A stretch of 64,000 bases of DNA from Levilactobacillus lindianensis (GTDB lineage: Bacteria > Bacillota > Bacilli > Lactobacillales > Lactobacillaceae). A program made the position numbers and the translations under genes. Where the stretch lies: assembly GCF_003946095.1 (NCBI RefSeq), contig NZ_RHOD01000010.1, positions 1 to 64,000 on the forward strand. The letters are read 5' to 3'. Of this stretch, positions 1-9,061 are shown in pieces. Each line of letters begins with the position of its first letter. The stretch's first letter is position 1. The notes below the pieces were generated by a model, which was not told where the DNA came from, ran no database searches, and saw only the letters and a program-made list of their open reading frames with translations.

Positions 1-36
1 GTGCTAGTGCGCCACGTTGAAAACGTGATAAAGTAG
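1..36 (+). CDS. 3' end of an unidentified upstream gene (partial)
   Basis: The first reading frame is open from the window edge to a TAG at 34-36, giving only eleven residues that end in HVENVIK. A strong terminator-like hairpin starts six bases later, which is the reason to read this as the real end of a gene entering from the left. Nothing about its function can be told. It could also be a chance open stretch. Confidence 0.25.
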   Translation: MLVRHVENVIK

Positions 37-41
37 ATGTA

Positions 42-112
42 CCCAAAGTAATCACTCCCTATATTGGTTGGAATTAGCTACTACCATTGTAAGTGATTGC
101 TTTGGGCTTTTT
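42..112 (+). terminator. Rho-independent terminator with a long loop
   Basis: A 15-bp stem (42-56 with 92-106, one G-U pair) encloses a 35-base loop and is followed by CTTTTT at 107-112. It would end transcription from the gene to the left and cut off the surface-protein fragment that follows. Confidence 0.6.
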
Positions 113-139
113 AATTTCTGTTCGGATTAATTATAGAAT

Positions 140-1492
140 TTGCCTTATACAAAAATCGATGTTCATTACTTTGACAATTACAAGTGGGGCAATTTCAGTA
201 ACTCAGTTGGGTTGAGCAGTACATCTGGAGGTGGAGGTACCACAACAGATCCTGGAACGGCAGATGGCGTTCCAGCTCACGACAGCGTCATGAAGAATTA
301 TAGCTGGGGGGCGGCGGCCGATATTAATGGCTGGTATACAGGATCGCTTGAATTAACGAAGACAGCCCTTGGAGATTCTGCAAAGGGATTGGCAGGTGCA
401 ACGTATGACCTACAAAAGCTATCTGATGCTGGAAATTGGGAGAACTACCAGACGGGATTAGTGACCGGTGCTGATGGTATTTTGAAGGATACAACCCTTG
501 AAGTTGGTACATATCGGTTGATCGAAACGGCTGCGCCGGACGGGTACCTCTTAAACAGTACTGATAGTCCAGCAAGTACGGCAGTTACGCCTCAGCAGTT
601 TACCGTTTCTGCTACCGATGGGGATAAAGTTAACATGCTAACACAGAGCGATAGTCCCAACGCGGTTACATTAACTAAGAATGACCCCTCTGGTAATCCT
701 CTCAAGGGGGCCACGTACCAATTAGTCAAGGCCACAGGTCCTGATGACAGTTCGATTGTAAAAAGTGGTTTAGTTACAGATGACAATGGGCAGGTTACGG
801 TCAGTCCGTTAGCACCTGGAACTTATTACTTTGAAGAAATGGTTCCACCTGACGGATACAATATAAATAAGGATCCTGTTGAAGTGACCATCACAAACAC
901 GGATACAACTGTGAAAAGAGTTGAACAACAGGATACGCTTAAAGCAGTCAGTTCCAGTTCTAGTTCTAGTACCAGTTCTAGCACCAGTTCCAGTTCCAGC
1001 TCTGACTCCAGTTCCGATTCTAGTTCCACGTCGAGCGCCAGCTCAAGTTCTACCTCTGACTCAAGTTCCACTTCTAGGTCCGATTCGAGTCACAGCAGTG
1101 CTTCCAGCTCTATTTCCAGTTCACACTCAAACCATAACTCTGGTTCGAGTTCAGACGCTACCAGTAGCTCAAGTACCAGCTCAAACTCCGGCTCGAGTTC
1201 AAGCTCCAGCTCCACGTCCACACCTTCAAGCAAGCCAAACAAGGTCAGCTCGATCAGCAGTTCTAGCTCTTCAATGACTTCTGGCAAGATTGCCAATGGC
1301 GGTGTAACGTCAACGAGCAGTAGCCACGGTCCTAAGAGTGGGAGTTCTGCTAAGCCTGGCCTGCAGCGTTACTTGCCACAGACAAATGAGCAGAAGAGTC
1401 TGGCTGTTATGATTATTGGCCTGGCAATCTTTGGGATTAGCCTGAGCCTTGGGGAATGGAACCGTGCCTGGTTACGTTCACTGAAACATTAA
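140..1492 (+). pseudogene. LPXTG-type Cna-B surface protein, N-terminally truncated
   Basis: The 450-codon frame encodes the C-terminal part of a cell-wall-anchored adhesin. Two SpaA/Cna-B prealbumin-like repeats can be seen at about residues 68-160 and 172-262, each ending in an E-x-x-PPDGY or ETAAPDGY strand that usually carries the isopeptide Glu. A Ser-rich stalk of about 110 residues follows, then a sortase signal LPQTN at residue 412, one membrane helix and a short basic tail. There is no signal peptide. The frame starts at a TTG with no ribosome binding site, just after an in-frame TAG at 134-136, and a terminator lies at 42-112. The gene therefore looks 5'-deleted and probably silent. 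A shifted frame upstream of the window cannot be excluded. Confidence 0.75.
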
Positions 1493-1502
1493 TTTAGTCA
1501 AA

Positions 1503-1544
1503 AAAAATAACGCCTCCTAGTCTATGGTCTAGGGGACTTTATTT
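1503..1544. terminator. Bidirectional terminator between converging genes
   Basis: GCCTCCTAG (1512-1520) pairs with CTAGGGGAC (1529-1537), flanked by an A-rich run before and TTTATTT after. It lies between the surface-protein fragment and the reverse SOS-type gene and can serve both. Confidence 0.6.
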
Positions 1545-1547
1545 GCT

Positions 1548-1874
1548 TTAGAATCTTTGGATTGAACGCAAAAGTCGGGGAGCAACGATTGTCGTCAACC
1601 GGTGGTCTTGCTTCAGGACGAGGTGACCAGCGGTGTCTTCTTTCAAATGACCCATAGCCACTGCGGGGGCAATGTCTGGGTTTGAACTCTTAAACTGTAA
1701 GCGAACAAAGTAGTGCCGGTCTAGCGCCTGACGAATAAAATAGGTCAGTTGCGATTCTGGCATCTGTGCGTCAACGACTTGTCCCTGAACAACGGGACGA
1801 GAACTAAATAATTCTTTGTATGCAGTGGCAACCCGATCGGATAGGGCTGCGCGATTAAGATTTAAGTTTTGCAT
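1548..1874 (-). CDS. Small SOS-regulated protein, possibly YolD-like
   Basis: A 108-residue soluble protein starting MQNLNLNRAALSD. ATG 1874 is chosen because AGGTG sits six bases upstream; a GTG at 1883 would precede that site. The C-terminal half, with a YFVRLQFK strand, a GHLKED turn and a closing RLLRSIQRF helix, recalls the YolD-like family, whose genes often sit beside Y-family polymerase genes and are LexA-controlled. That assignment is inference. The promoter evidence is stronger: a consensus-like -35/-10 pair overlaps two LexA-type boxes. No polymerase gene is adjacent; downstream lies only the truncated surface protein. The product may modulate translesion synthesis or act in another damage response. 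Confidence 0.7.
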   Translation of the reverse strand: MQNLNLNRAALSDRVATAYKELFSSRPVVQGQVVDAQMPESQLTYFIRQALDRHYFVRLQFKSSNPDIAPAVAMGHLKEDTAGHLVLKQDHRLTTIVAPRLLRSIQRF

Positions 1875-1885
1875 GCTGATCACCT

Positions 1886-1935
1886 CGAACGTTTGTTTGT
1901 GTCTTTATTATACGAACATACGTTTGAAAAGGCAA
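1886..1935 (-). promoter_or_regulatory. SOS promoter with two LexA (DinR) boxes
   Basis: On the reverse strand TTGCCT (1935-1930), a 17-base spacer and TATAAT (1912-1907) form a near-ideal sigma-A promoter. CGAACATACGTTTG at 1913-1926 fills the spacer and fits the Gram-positive LexA box CGAACRNRYGTTYC except for its last base. A second copy, CGAACGTTTGTTTG at 1886-1899, lies at about +1 to +14. LexA bound at either site would block RNA polymerase. Confidence 0.8.
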
Positions 1936-2139
1936 GGCTTTTTTCTCGGGGGTTCGAAATTACCAGTGATCCGGACTTTTTCTGGTTTTTCGGGTGGGAT
2001 TCAACCTATTCGAGCGTAAATAGTGGTAATATAGTTACCTATAGATTAATAGCAGAGACTGCCGATGTTGTGAGGGTAACGCCGACTCGGTGGTGACCGG
2101 CGCTTAAATAAATTTTTTGGATGAAGGGATTTTTAAACG

Positions 2140-2754
2140 ATGGCTAAACGTGGAATGCTCATTGTGCTCTCGGGTCCTTCCGGAGTAGGTAAAGGAACGG
2201 TGCGCAAGGCTCTTTTTGAAACGGGAGCAACCGATTTTTCATATTCGATTTCAATGACGACGCGGCAACCCCGCGAAGGTGAAGTCAATGGGGTCGACTA
2301 TTACTTTGTTTCCAAAGAGGAGTTCGAAGAAAATATTCGGACCGGTCAGATGCTGGAATATGCCAAGTATGTTGACAACTACTATGGAACCCCGTTAAAA
2401 TATGTTAATGAGACCCTCGATCAGGGTAAGGATGTTTTTTTGGAAATTGAAGTCAACGGTGCCATGCAGGTTCGGGCTAATTGTCCTGATGCCGTCTTTG
2501 TGTTCTTGACGCCGCCAGATTTGATGGAATTAAAGCATCGTCTGATTGGTCGGGGAACTGACGCCATGGACGTTATTAATAAGCGGATCAAGAAGGCCGT
2601 TGGTGAAATTCAGATGATGCGCAACTACGACTACGCCGTGGTCAACGACGAAGTTAGCAAGGCAGTTGAGCGGATTCAAATGATTATTCGCAGTGAACGG
2701 TTACGGGTAACCCGGGTCATGCCGGATTACGAACAAATGATTGGAGACGAATAG
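2140..2754 (+). CDS. gmk: Guanylate kinase
   Basis: Phosphorylates GMP and dGMP to GDP and dGDP with ATP in the cytosol. The 204-residue length is normal. The P-loop GPSGVGKG is at residues 12-19, followed by the [11 protein letters not shown] and VDYYFV GMP-binding segments. A GAAGGG site precedes the ATG. It is followed after three bases by rpoZ, the usual Firmicute pairing that links GTP supply and transcription, and it opens the long forward housekeeping block. Confidence 0.97.
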   Translation: MAKRGMLIVLSGPSGVGKGTVRKALFETGATDFSYSISMTTRQPREGEVNGVDYYFVSKEEFEENIRTGQMLEYAKYVDNYYGTPLKYVNETLDQGKDVFLEIEVNGAMQVRANCPDAVFVFLTPPDLMELKHRLIGRGTDAMDVINKRIKKAVGEIQMMRNYDYAVVNDEVSKAVERIQMIIRSERLRVTRVMPDYEQMIGDE

Positions 2755-2757
2755 AAG

Positions 2758-2973
2758 ATGCTACTTTATCCCTCAGTTGATGATTTATTAGCACAAGTTG
2801 ATTCACGTTATTCATTGATCATGTTGGCTAGCAAGCGGGCCCACGAGTTGGACGCCGGTGCTAAGCCACTCTTGACCGATTACAAGTCGCCTAAGACCAT
2901 TGGTCGTGCCCTGGAAGAAATTGCAGCCGGCGCACTAATGATTGATCCGGACGAAAAGGATTTGAACGCCTAA
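2758..2973 (+). CDS. rpoZ: DNA-directed RNA polymerase omega subunit
   Basis: A 71-residue omega subunit that binds the beta' subunit and helps assemble and stabilise RNA polymerase. The conserved segment [16 protein letters not shown] is at about residues 17-32, and the [11 protein letters not shown] helix follows. It is co-transcribed with gmk and closed by a terminator at 2991-3026. Gram-positive omegas are short like this one. Confidence 0.95.
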   Translation: MLLYPSVDDLLAQVDSRYSLIMLASKRAHELDAGAKPLLTDYKSPKTIGRALEEIAAGALMIDPDEKDLNA

Positions 2974-2990
2974 CGCGGGCATTTCAGGAA

Positions 2991-3026
2991 AGACCAGGTT
3001 GCCATTGGGTGATCTGGCTTTTTTTA
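2991..3026 (+). terminator. Terminator after gmk-rpoZ
   Basis: AGACCAGGTTGCC pairs with GGTGATCTGGCT (one bulged A, several G-U pairs) and runs into seven T residues. It separates gmk-rpoZ from coaBC, at least partly. Confidence 0.7.
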
Positions 3027-3068
3027 TCACAAAAGCTTAACAATTGCTGTTAAATTGGGAGGGCTACT

Positions 3069-4280
3069 ATGTTTGAAGGAAAGCATGTGACGTTAACGGT
3101 GAGTGGGAGTGTGGCCGCCTATAAGGCTGCAATCTTGGCTCGTGACTTACAGCGGCTCGGGGCAACCGTCCGCGTTGTTTTGACGACCGCAGCCGCCAAG
3201 TTTGTGACGCCGGCAACCTTTGCCGCTTTGACCAAACAACGGGTACTGACCGATGATCAGTGGTGGCGAGCGGACGGTCAGATTTCCCACATTGAATTGG
3301 CTGACTGGACGGATCTGGCCATCGCGGCACCGGCCTCAGCCAATCTCATGGCCCAACTAGCCAACGGATTGGCCAATGATATTGCCAGCGCGACTTGGCT
3401 GGCCACAGCTGCCCCCAAGGTAGTTGTTCCAGCCATGAATACCCACATGTGGCAGGCGCCAGCCACCCAACGTAACCGGCAGACGTTGATTGCCGATGGC
3501 GTGACAGTGTTGGCCCCGGCGACGGGCGCCTTGGCCGAAGGTTACAGCGGCACGGGACGTTTCTTAGAACCCGCCGAGATTACTCGTCAATTGCAAGAGT
3601 TACCACTCTTTGGTGAGCAGGTCCTGCAAGGGAAGTCGGTGATTGTGACCGCCGGAGGAACTCGTGAGCGGCTCGATCCCGTGCGTTTTCTGACCAATGA
3701 TTCTTCTGGCAAAATGGGTTATGCCGTGGCTGAAGCCGCGCAACAGGCGGGGGCAACGGTTATCCTGATTACCGCGCCAACACGATTGACGCCACCGGCC
3801 GGCGTGACGGTCGTGCCGATTCAGAGTACTAGTGACTTGGCTCAGGCTGTCTTGGAACGTTTCCCCCAGGCCGATGCCCTGGTGATGGCCGCCGCCGTGG
3901 CTGACTTTCAGCCGTTAGACGTCGCCGACCAGAAGATTAAGAAAAGTGCCGATAATGATGAATTAGTTTTAAAATTAAAAAAGACCCCAGATATCTTGGC
4001 AAAAGTGGCTAAGATTAAGCAACCGCATCAAGTGACCGTGGGTTTTGCGGCGGAGACCCAGAATCTCTTAGCCAATGCGCAACATAAATTACACAGCAAG
4101 TCGTTAGACCTGTTGGCCGCCAATGATGTCTCGCGGACTGATATTGGGTTCAACAGTGATGACAATCAGGTGACCTTGATTGGGGCCAACGGTGAAGAAA
4201 TCCAGACACCGAAGACCAGTAAGCATCAGATTGCAACCTTATTGGTTGATCAATTAGCAAAAATTTTAGCAACGAAGTGA
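3069..4280 (+). CDS. coaBC: Bifunctional phosphopantothenoylcysteine decarboxylase/phosphopantothenate-cysteine ligase
   Basis: Catalyses two consecutive steps of coenzyme A synthesis: ligation of Cys to 4'-phosphopantothenate, then FMN-dependent decarboxylation to 4'-phosphopantetheine. The N-terminal CoaC flavoprotein half (about 1-180) has the TVSGSVAAYKA start, the SHIELADW catalytic His and the PAMNTHMW substrate-clamp motif. The C-terminal CoaB half (about 190-403) has VTAGGTRERLDPVRF and AAAVADFQP with the lysine-rich DQKIKK loop. The length of 403 residues is typical. GGGAGGG precedes the ATG. It is followed closely by priA, as in other Firmicutes. Confidence 0.96.
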   Translation: MFEGKHVTLTVSGSVAAYKAAILARDLQRLGATVRVVLTTAAAKFVTPATFAALTKQRVLTDDQWWRADGQISHIELADWTDLAIAAPASANLMAQLANGLANDIASATWLATAAPKVVVPAMNTHMWQAPATQRNRQTLIADGVTVLAPATGALAEGYSGTGRFLEPAEITRQLQELPLFGEQVLQGKSVIVTAGGTRERLDPVRFLTNDSSGKMGYAVAEAAQQAGATVILITAPTRLTPPAGVTVVPIQSTSDLAQAVLERFPQADALVMAAAVADFQPLDVADQKIKKSADNDELVLKLKKTPDILAKVAKIKQPHQVTVGFAAETQNLLANAQHKLHSKSLDLLAANDVSRTDIGFNSDDNQVTLIGANGEEIQTPKTSKHQIATLLVDQLAKILATK

Positions 4281-4290
4281 GGTGACAACC

Positions 4291-6711
4291 ATGGCCCAAA
4301 TTGGCCAAATTTTAGTAGACGTGCCCACAATGCAGACAAATGACCCATACTCCTATGCGATCCCTGCCGAGTTAGAACATCAAGTTCAAGTGGGGATGCG
4401 GGTAATTGTGCCATTTGGCCGTGGTCACCGTCTGGTAGACGGTGTGGTCGTGGGTCTCAGTGATGTCACCAGTTTTGATGGTCAGTTAAAGCCGATTGAA
4501 ACGGTGCTTGATTTGGCCCCGGTCCTCAACAGTGAATTACGTCAGTTGGCGGATTGGTTGGCGACGACAACCTACGCCTTTCGCATGACTTGTATTCAAA
4601 CGATGTTACCTAACCTACTCAAGACGCAACCCAAACGGCAGGTGCGGCCAACGACCACACTGAGTGATGCCGAAATGGCGACCTACTTTCCGGAGGGTGC
4701 GCCGCGTGACTTCGATGCCACCAAGCTCGATGAACAGATGGTGGCGGGCCTACTTAAACTCCAACGGGCGGGCAAGGTTGAGGTGGTTTATCAGGTGAAG
4801 AACCAAGCCACGGCGAAGACCACGACTGGGATTACGCCAGCCCTGCCCTCAACTAAATTAAACGAGATTCGTGAGGCTGTTAGTCAACGAGCACCAAAAC
4901 AAGCAGATCTGTTGGCCTATCTGGCCCAAATGCCGGCCGATAAAGTTATTGCCCAGAGTGAAGCTCGGAAGCAGGCTAATGTGAGTGCGGCAGTCATGAC
5001 AACCGCTGCCGAGAAGGGCTGGTTGACCCGGTCAACATTAGAGGTCTACCGGGATCCGTTTCATCAGCCGGTCACGCCCACGACACCCTTACATTTGAAT
5101 GCGGAGCAACAGGTGGCGGTTAGTGCCATTACTACCGCCGTTGATGCGCAGCAGACCGAGAATTTCTTGGTTGAAGGGGTCACCGGGAGTGGCAAGACCG
5201 AAGTCTATCTACAAAGTATCGCGGTGGCCTTGGAACAGGGACGGACGGCCCTCATGCTGGTCCCTGAAATTGCCCTCACACCGCAGATGGTTAATCGGGT
5301 GAAAGCCAGGTTTGGCCAACGGGTGGCGGTCCTGCACAGTGGGCTGTCCAAGGGAGAACAGTACGACGAATGGCGGCGGATTGACCGGGGCGAGGCAACG
5401 GTGGTTGTCGGTGCCCGATCCGCAGTCTTTGCCCCTGTGGAAAATCTCGGGATTATCATCATGGATGAGGAACACGAAAGTAGCTATAAACAAGATGAAA
5501 ATCCGCGCTATCATGCCCGTGACGTGGCGTTGTGGCGTGGTGCGTACAATCATTGTCCAGTGGTGCTGGGAAGTGCCACACCGTCTTTAGAGACGCGTGC
5601 CCGGGCGGCCAAGGGGCTCTACACCCGGTTGGTCTTACCCAAGCGGGCCAAAACGCAGGCGATGATGCCAACCGTTCACGTGGTTGATATGCGCGAACAG
5701 ATGAAGTTACAGGGGGACAGCGACTTTTCAGAGCCCCTAATGACGGCTATTCAAGAGCGTTTGGACCGACACGAACAGATTGTCTTGATGCTGAATCGGC
5801 GTGGTTACTCGTCATTTGTCATGTGTCGGGACTGTGGGTTCGTCTTGAAATGCCCGAATTGTGATATTTCACTGACGTTGCACATGGATACGCATAGCAT
5901 GAAATGCCACTACTGTGGGCATGAGGAGGCTATTCCTCACGTCTGTCCTAACTGTCATAGCAAGAAGATTCGTTACTACGGTACCGGAACCCAGAAGGTG
6001 CAACAGGCCTTAGAGAAGCGGTTACCGGATGCAAAGATCTTGCGGATGGACGTGGATTCCACGCGCCGGAAGGGCGCCCACGAACGTCTACTACGTCAAT
6101 TTGGCGAACACAAGGCAGATATTCTGCTGGGAACCCAGATGATTGCCAAGGGCCTGGACTTCCCCAACGTTACGCTGGTGGGGGTCCTGAACGCCGATAC
6201 GGCGCTAGGCTTACCAGATTTTCGCGCGAGTGAACGGACTTTTCAACTGTTGACGCAAGTTAGTGGCCGAGCTGGTCGAGCTAATAAGCCCGGTGAGGTG
6301 TACATCCAGACGTTTAATCCAGATCACTATGCCATTCAGTTGGCCCAACAGCAGGATTACGAACGGTTCTTCGTGACCGAGATGCACATGCGGCATCAAG
6401 GCAGTTATCCGCCATATTACTTTGCGGTTCAGCTGACGGCCAGTCATGAAGAAGAGGCGGTGGCGGCCAAGGCAATGTTTCAGATTGTCGATGCCTTAAA
6501 GCAAGGACTCAGTCCCCAAGCCATTATCCTCGGACCCACGCCCAAGGCGATTGCACGGGTCAAGCGGAAGTATTATTATCAAGTTGTGATTAAATATAAA
6601 CACGAGCCGAAATTACGGGCGGTGCTCGAACAGATTCGTCAGGCAGCTCAGGTGCCAGCAAGGCACGGGTTAGCCGTGACGATCGATTCGGAACCAATGT
6701 CCTTTATGTAG
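4291..6711 (+). CDS. priA: Primosomal protein N' (replication restart helicase PriA)
   Basis: A superfamily 2 helicase that reloads the replisome at stalled forks. The N-terminal 3'-DNA-binding domain covers about residues 1-105. The helicase core has Walker A GVTGSGKTE, the DEEH box and GSATPS. A zinc region with paired cysteines (CRDCGF, CPNC, CHYC, CPNC) interrupts the second helicase half before GTGTQK and the QVSGRAGR motif. ATG 4291 is preferred over GTG 4282 because GAGGTGA lies just upstream of the ATG and overlaps the GTG. The product is 806 residues, a normal length. It lies ten bases after coaBC. Confidence 0.96.
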   Translation: MAQIGQILVDVPTMQTNDPYSYAIPAELEHQVQVGMRVIVPFGRGHRLVDGVVVGLSDVTSFDGQLKPIETVLDLAPVLNSELRQLADWLATTTYAFRMTCIQTMLPNLLKTQPKRQVRPTTTLSDAEMATYFPEGAPRDFDATKLDEQMVAGLLKLQRAGKVEVVYQVKNQATAKTTTGITPALPSTKLNEIREAVSQRAPKQADLLAYLAQMPADKVIAQSEARKQANVSAAVMTTAAEKGWLTRSTLEVYRDPFHQPVTPTTPLHLNAEQQVAVSAITTAVDAQQTENFLVEGVTGSGKTEVYLQSIAVALEQGRTALMLVPEIALTPQMVNRVKARFGQRVAVLHSGLSKGEQYDEWRRIDRGEATVVVGARSAVFAPVENLGIIIMDEEHESSYKQDENPRYHARDVALWRGAYNHCPVVLGSATPSLETRARAAKGLYTRLVLPKRAKTQAMMPTVHVVDMREQMKLQGDSDFSEPLMTAIQERLDRHEQIVLMLNRRGYSSFVMCRDCGFVLKCPNCDISLTLHMDTHSMKCHYCGHEEAIPHVCPNCHSKKIRYYGTGTQKVQQALEKRLPDAKILRMDVDSTRRKGAHERLLRQFGEHKADILLGTQMIAKGLDFPNVTLVGVLNADTALGLPDFRASERTFQLLTQVSGRAGRANKPGEVYIQTFNPDHYAIQLAQQQDYERFFVTEMHMRHQGSYPPYYFAVQLTASHEEEAVAAKAMFQIVDALKQGLSPQAIILGPTPKAIARVKRKYYYQVVIKYKHEPKLRAVLEQIRQAAQVPARHGLAVTIDSEPMSFM

Positions 6712-6761
6712 GCGATTAGCCAAATAAAATTGAAACTTAACTATGGAAAGTATGGTGTCCA

Positions 6762-7706
6762 ATGACTTCAGTTATTTTTATGGGAACGCCGCAGTTTTCT
6801 GCGCCGATCCTGAGTAGTTTGATTGACCATGGCTACGATGTCCTGGCCGTGGTGACTCAGCCAGACCGGCGTGTCGGCCGGAAGCATGTGTTAACGGCGT
6901 CACCCGTCAAACAGGTGGCCGTGGACCACAACATCGAGGTCTTACAACCCGAGAAGATCTCCGGGAGTCCTGAGATGGCTCGGGCCATTGAACTGGCCCC
7001 AGACCTGATCGTGACGGCAGCCTTTGGTCAATTTCTGCCAACCAAGCTGCTGAAGGCAGCCAAGGTGGCGGCAGTTAATGTCCATGCCTCACTGTTGCCC
7101 AAGTACCGTGGGGGTGCACCCGTACATTATGCCATCATGAATGGTGACAAGGAGACCGGGGTGTCCATCATGTTCATGGAAAAGAAGATGGATGCCGGGG
7201 ATGTCATCGCCCAAGAAGCCATGCCCATCACGGATCAAGACGATGTGGGCAGTATGTTTGACAAACTGAGCCTGTTAGGTCGCGACCTCTTATTGGCCAC
7301 GTTACCGAAGCTACTGGCAAATGAAATCACGCCAGTGCCGCAAGATGAGAGTCAAGTGACCTTCTCGCCAACGATTAAGCCGGAAGAAGAACGCGTGGAT
7401 ATCACGCTGAGTGCGCACCTGATTGACTGCAAGGTTCGCGCCCTGCGGCCATTTCCAACGGCCCACGTCTATCTCAATGGCGTGCGGACCAAGTTGTGGC
7501 AGGTGAAGGTGCTCGACCAGACGACGGACCTCAAGCCCGGTCAGCTGGTGAGTCATGACAAGCATCACTTGGCTATCGCCACCGGGGATCACGGGGTGCT
7601 CGCAATCGAAACGCTCCAACCGGCCGGCAAGCCAAAGCTAAGTATTACCGATTTTCTAAACGGAACTCAAGATGCCCTTAATGTGGGCGAACAGGTGGTT
7701 GAATAA
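6762..7706 (+). CDS. fmt: Methionyl-tRNA formyltransferase
   Basis: Transfers a formyl group from 10-formyltetrahydrofolate to initiator Met-tRNA. The N-terminal domain has the substrate-binding and catalytic segment NVHASLLPKYRGGAP (Asn and His) and MDAGDVI with the catalytic Asp. The C-terminal tRNA-binding domain starts near residue 205. At 314 residues it has the usual length. Its stop overlaps the rsmB start (TAATG), so the two are translationally coupled. The ribosome binding site is weak. Confidence 0.96.
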   Translation: MTSVIFMGTPQFSAPILSSLIDHGYDVLAVVTQPDRRVGRKHVLTASPVKQVAVDHNIEVLQPEKISGSPEMARAIELAPDLIVTAAFGQFLPTKLLKAAKVAAVNVHASLLPKYRGGAPVHYAIMNGDKETGVSIMFMEKKMDAGDVIAQEAMPITDQDDVGSMFDKLSLLGRDLLLATLPKLLANEITPVPQDESQVTFSPTIKPEEERVDITLSAHLIDCKVRALRPFPTAHVYLNGVRTKLWQVKVLDQTTDLKPGQLVSHDKHHLAIATGDHGVLAIETLQPAGKPKLSITDFLNGTQDALNVGEQVVE

Positions 7707-9049
7707 TGACGAGAAATGTAACGCCCAGAGCGTTAGCGGTTGAAGCACTGACCCGAGTTGCCAATGGGGCATACTCAAACTTACAATTGGAACAGACCCT
7801 AAGTAGTCACAACCTCAGTGATGTCGATCGGCGTTTCGTAACCAACTTGGTTTACGGAACGATTCAACATCAATTGACGTTGGAATACTATTTGGAAGGC
7901 TTCGTAAAGCCCAACCAAAAGGTTTTACCATGGGTCAAGATGACCCTGTTAGTTGCCCTCTACCAAGAAATTTATTTGGACCGGGTGCCTAAGCGCGCGA
8001 TCTTTAACGAAGCTATTCAATTGGCTAAGGATCGGGGTCATGAAGGGATTCGGCGCTTCGTTACCGGGGTCTTACATGCCATGGATCGTCAGGGCTTGCC
8101 CGATGTTTCCAAAATTAAGGATCCACTGAAGCGTCTTAGCATCACCTATTCCGTCCCGGAATGGTTGATTACCGCACTGCAAGAACAAGTCGGTGAAGAA
8201 AAGACGATCAGCATCTTAGAAACTATCAACCAGCCGGCTGCCCAATCTGTGCGAGTCAACCCACTGGTAACCACGCCAGAAGCCGTTAAACAGTCCCTGG
8301 AATCCGAAGGCTACGAAGTGATGCCAAGTGTTGTCGCTGCCGGTGCCTTTCGTTTGGATGATCATCCAGCAAGCGAGAGCCGGGTCTTTGAAGATGGTAA
8401 GGTCACGATTCAAGACGAGAGTGCCATGTTACCCGTTGAAGCCTTACAAGTCCGTCCCGGTGACCAAGTCTTGGACGCCTGTGCCGCACCTGGGGGCAAG
8501 ACGACGCAGATTGCTGCCTTACTCGATCCCCATTCTGGGGGTAAAGTGACCGCCTTGGATCTTCACGAAAAGAAAATCCAGGTGATTGAACGGAATGCCG
8601 AACGGATGCACGTGGCCGATCGCGTTGACGCCATGGCCTTAGATGCCCGCAAGGTGGACGACAAATTCAAGGATGGCAAGTTTGATCGCATCCTAGTTGA
8701 TGCACCATGTTCCGGGTTAGGCTTGATTCGTCGGAAGCCTGAGATCCGTTACGAAAAGACGCCGCAGGACATCCAACAACTGCAAAAAGTGCAATTAGGT
8801 ATTTTGGATGCTGTAGTTCCTAAGCTTAAGGCCGATGGGATTTTGGTCTACAGTACCTGCACCATTTTAAAGACAGAAAATAACGAAGTTGCCGAGAGAT
8901 TCTTGGCTGAACATCCTGATTTCGAAGCCCTTCGTGTAACCACCAAATTAAACCTTAAGGATGACCGAACGACGGACACCCTGGCAATTTACCCCGATGA
9001 CTTTGATTCAGATGGGTTCTTCGTCAGTGCCTTTCGTCGTAAGAAGTAG
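7706..9049 (+). CDS. rsmB: 16S rRNA m5C967 methyltransferase
   Basis: Methylates C967 (E. coli numbering) of 16S rRNA with S-adenosylmethionine. An N-terminal NusB-like helical domain (about 1-140) precedes the Rossmann methyltransferase domain. Visible motifs are DACAAPGGKTTQ for SAM binding, DAPCSGLGLIRRKPEIRY and YSTCTI, which carry the two conserved cysteines, one being the nucleophile. The 447-residue length is normal. It overlaps fmt by one base and is followed by the stp-prkC pair. Confidence 0.95.
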   Translation: MTRNVTPRALAVEALTRVANGAYSNLQLEQTLSSHNLSDVDRRFVTNLVYGTIQHQLTLEYYLEGFVKPNQKVLPWVKMTLLVALYQEIYLDRVPKRAIFNEAIQLAKDRGHEGIRRFVTGVLHAMDRQGLPDVSKIKDPLKRLSITYSVPEWLITALQEQVGEEKTISILETINQPAAQSVRVNPLVTTPEAVKQSLESEGYEVMPSVVAAGAFRLDDHPASESRVFEDGKVTIQDESAMLPVEALQVRPGDQVLDACAAPGGKTTQIAALLDPHSGGKVTALDLHEKKIQVIERNAERMHVADRVDAMALDARKVDDKFKDGKFDRILVDAPCSGLGLIRRKPEIRYEKTPQDIQQLQKVQLGILDAVVPKLKADGILVYSTCTILKTENNEVAERFLAEHPDFEALRVTTKLNLKDDRTTDTLAIYPDDFDSDGFFVSAFRRKK

Positions 9050-9061
9050 GGGGTGACGGTC

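Noticed and set aside
921..1277. Forward 118-codon frame and two reverse frames (826-1071, 1090-1296) in the Ser-repeat region
   Set aside because: They are by-products of the TCN/AGY repeat DNA, giving Val/Pro- or Glu/Leu-repeat proteins with no ribosome binding site.
2076..2120. Attenuator hairpin in the gmk leader (CGCCG/CGGCG followed by T-rich sequence)
   Set aside because: The stem is only five pairs and the T run lies more than ten bases away, so termination is unlikely.
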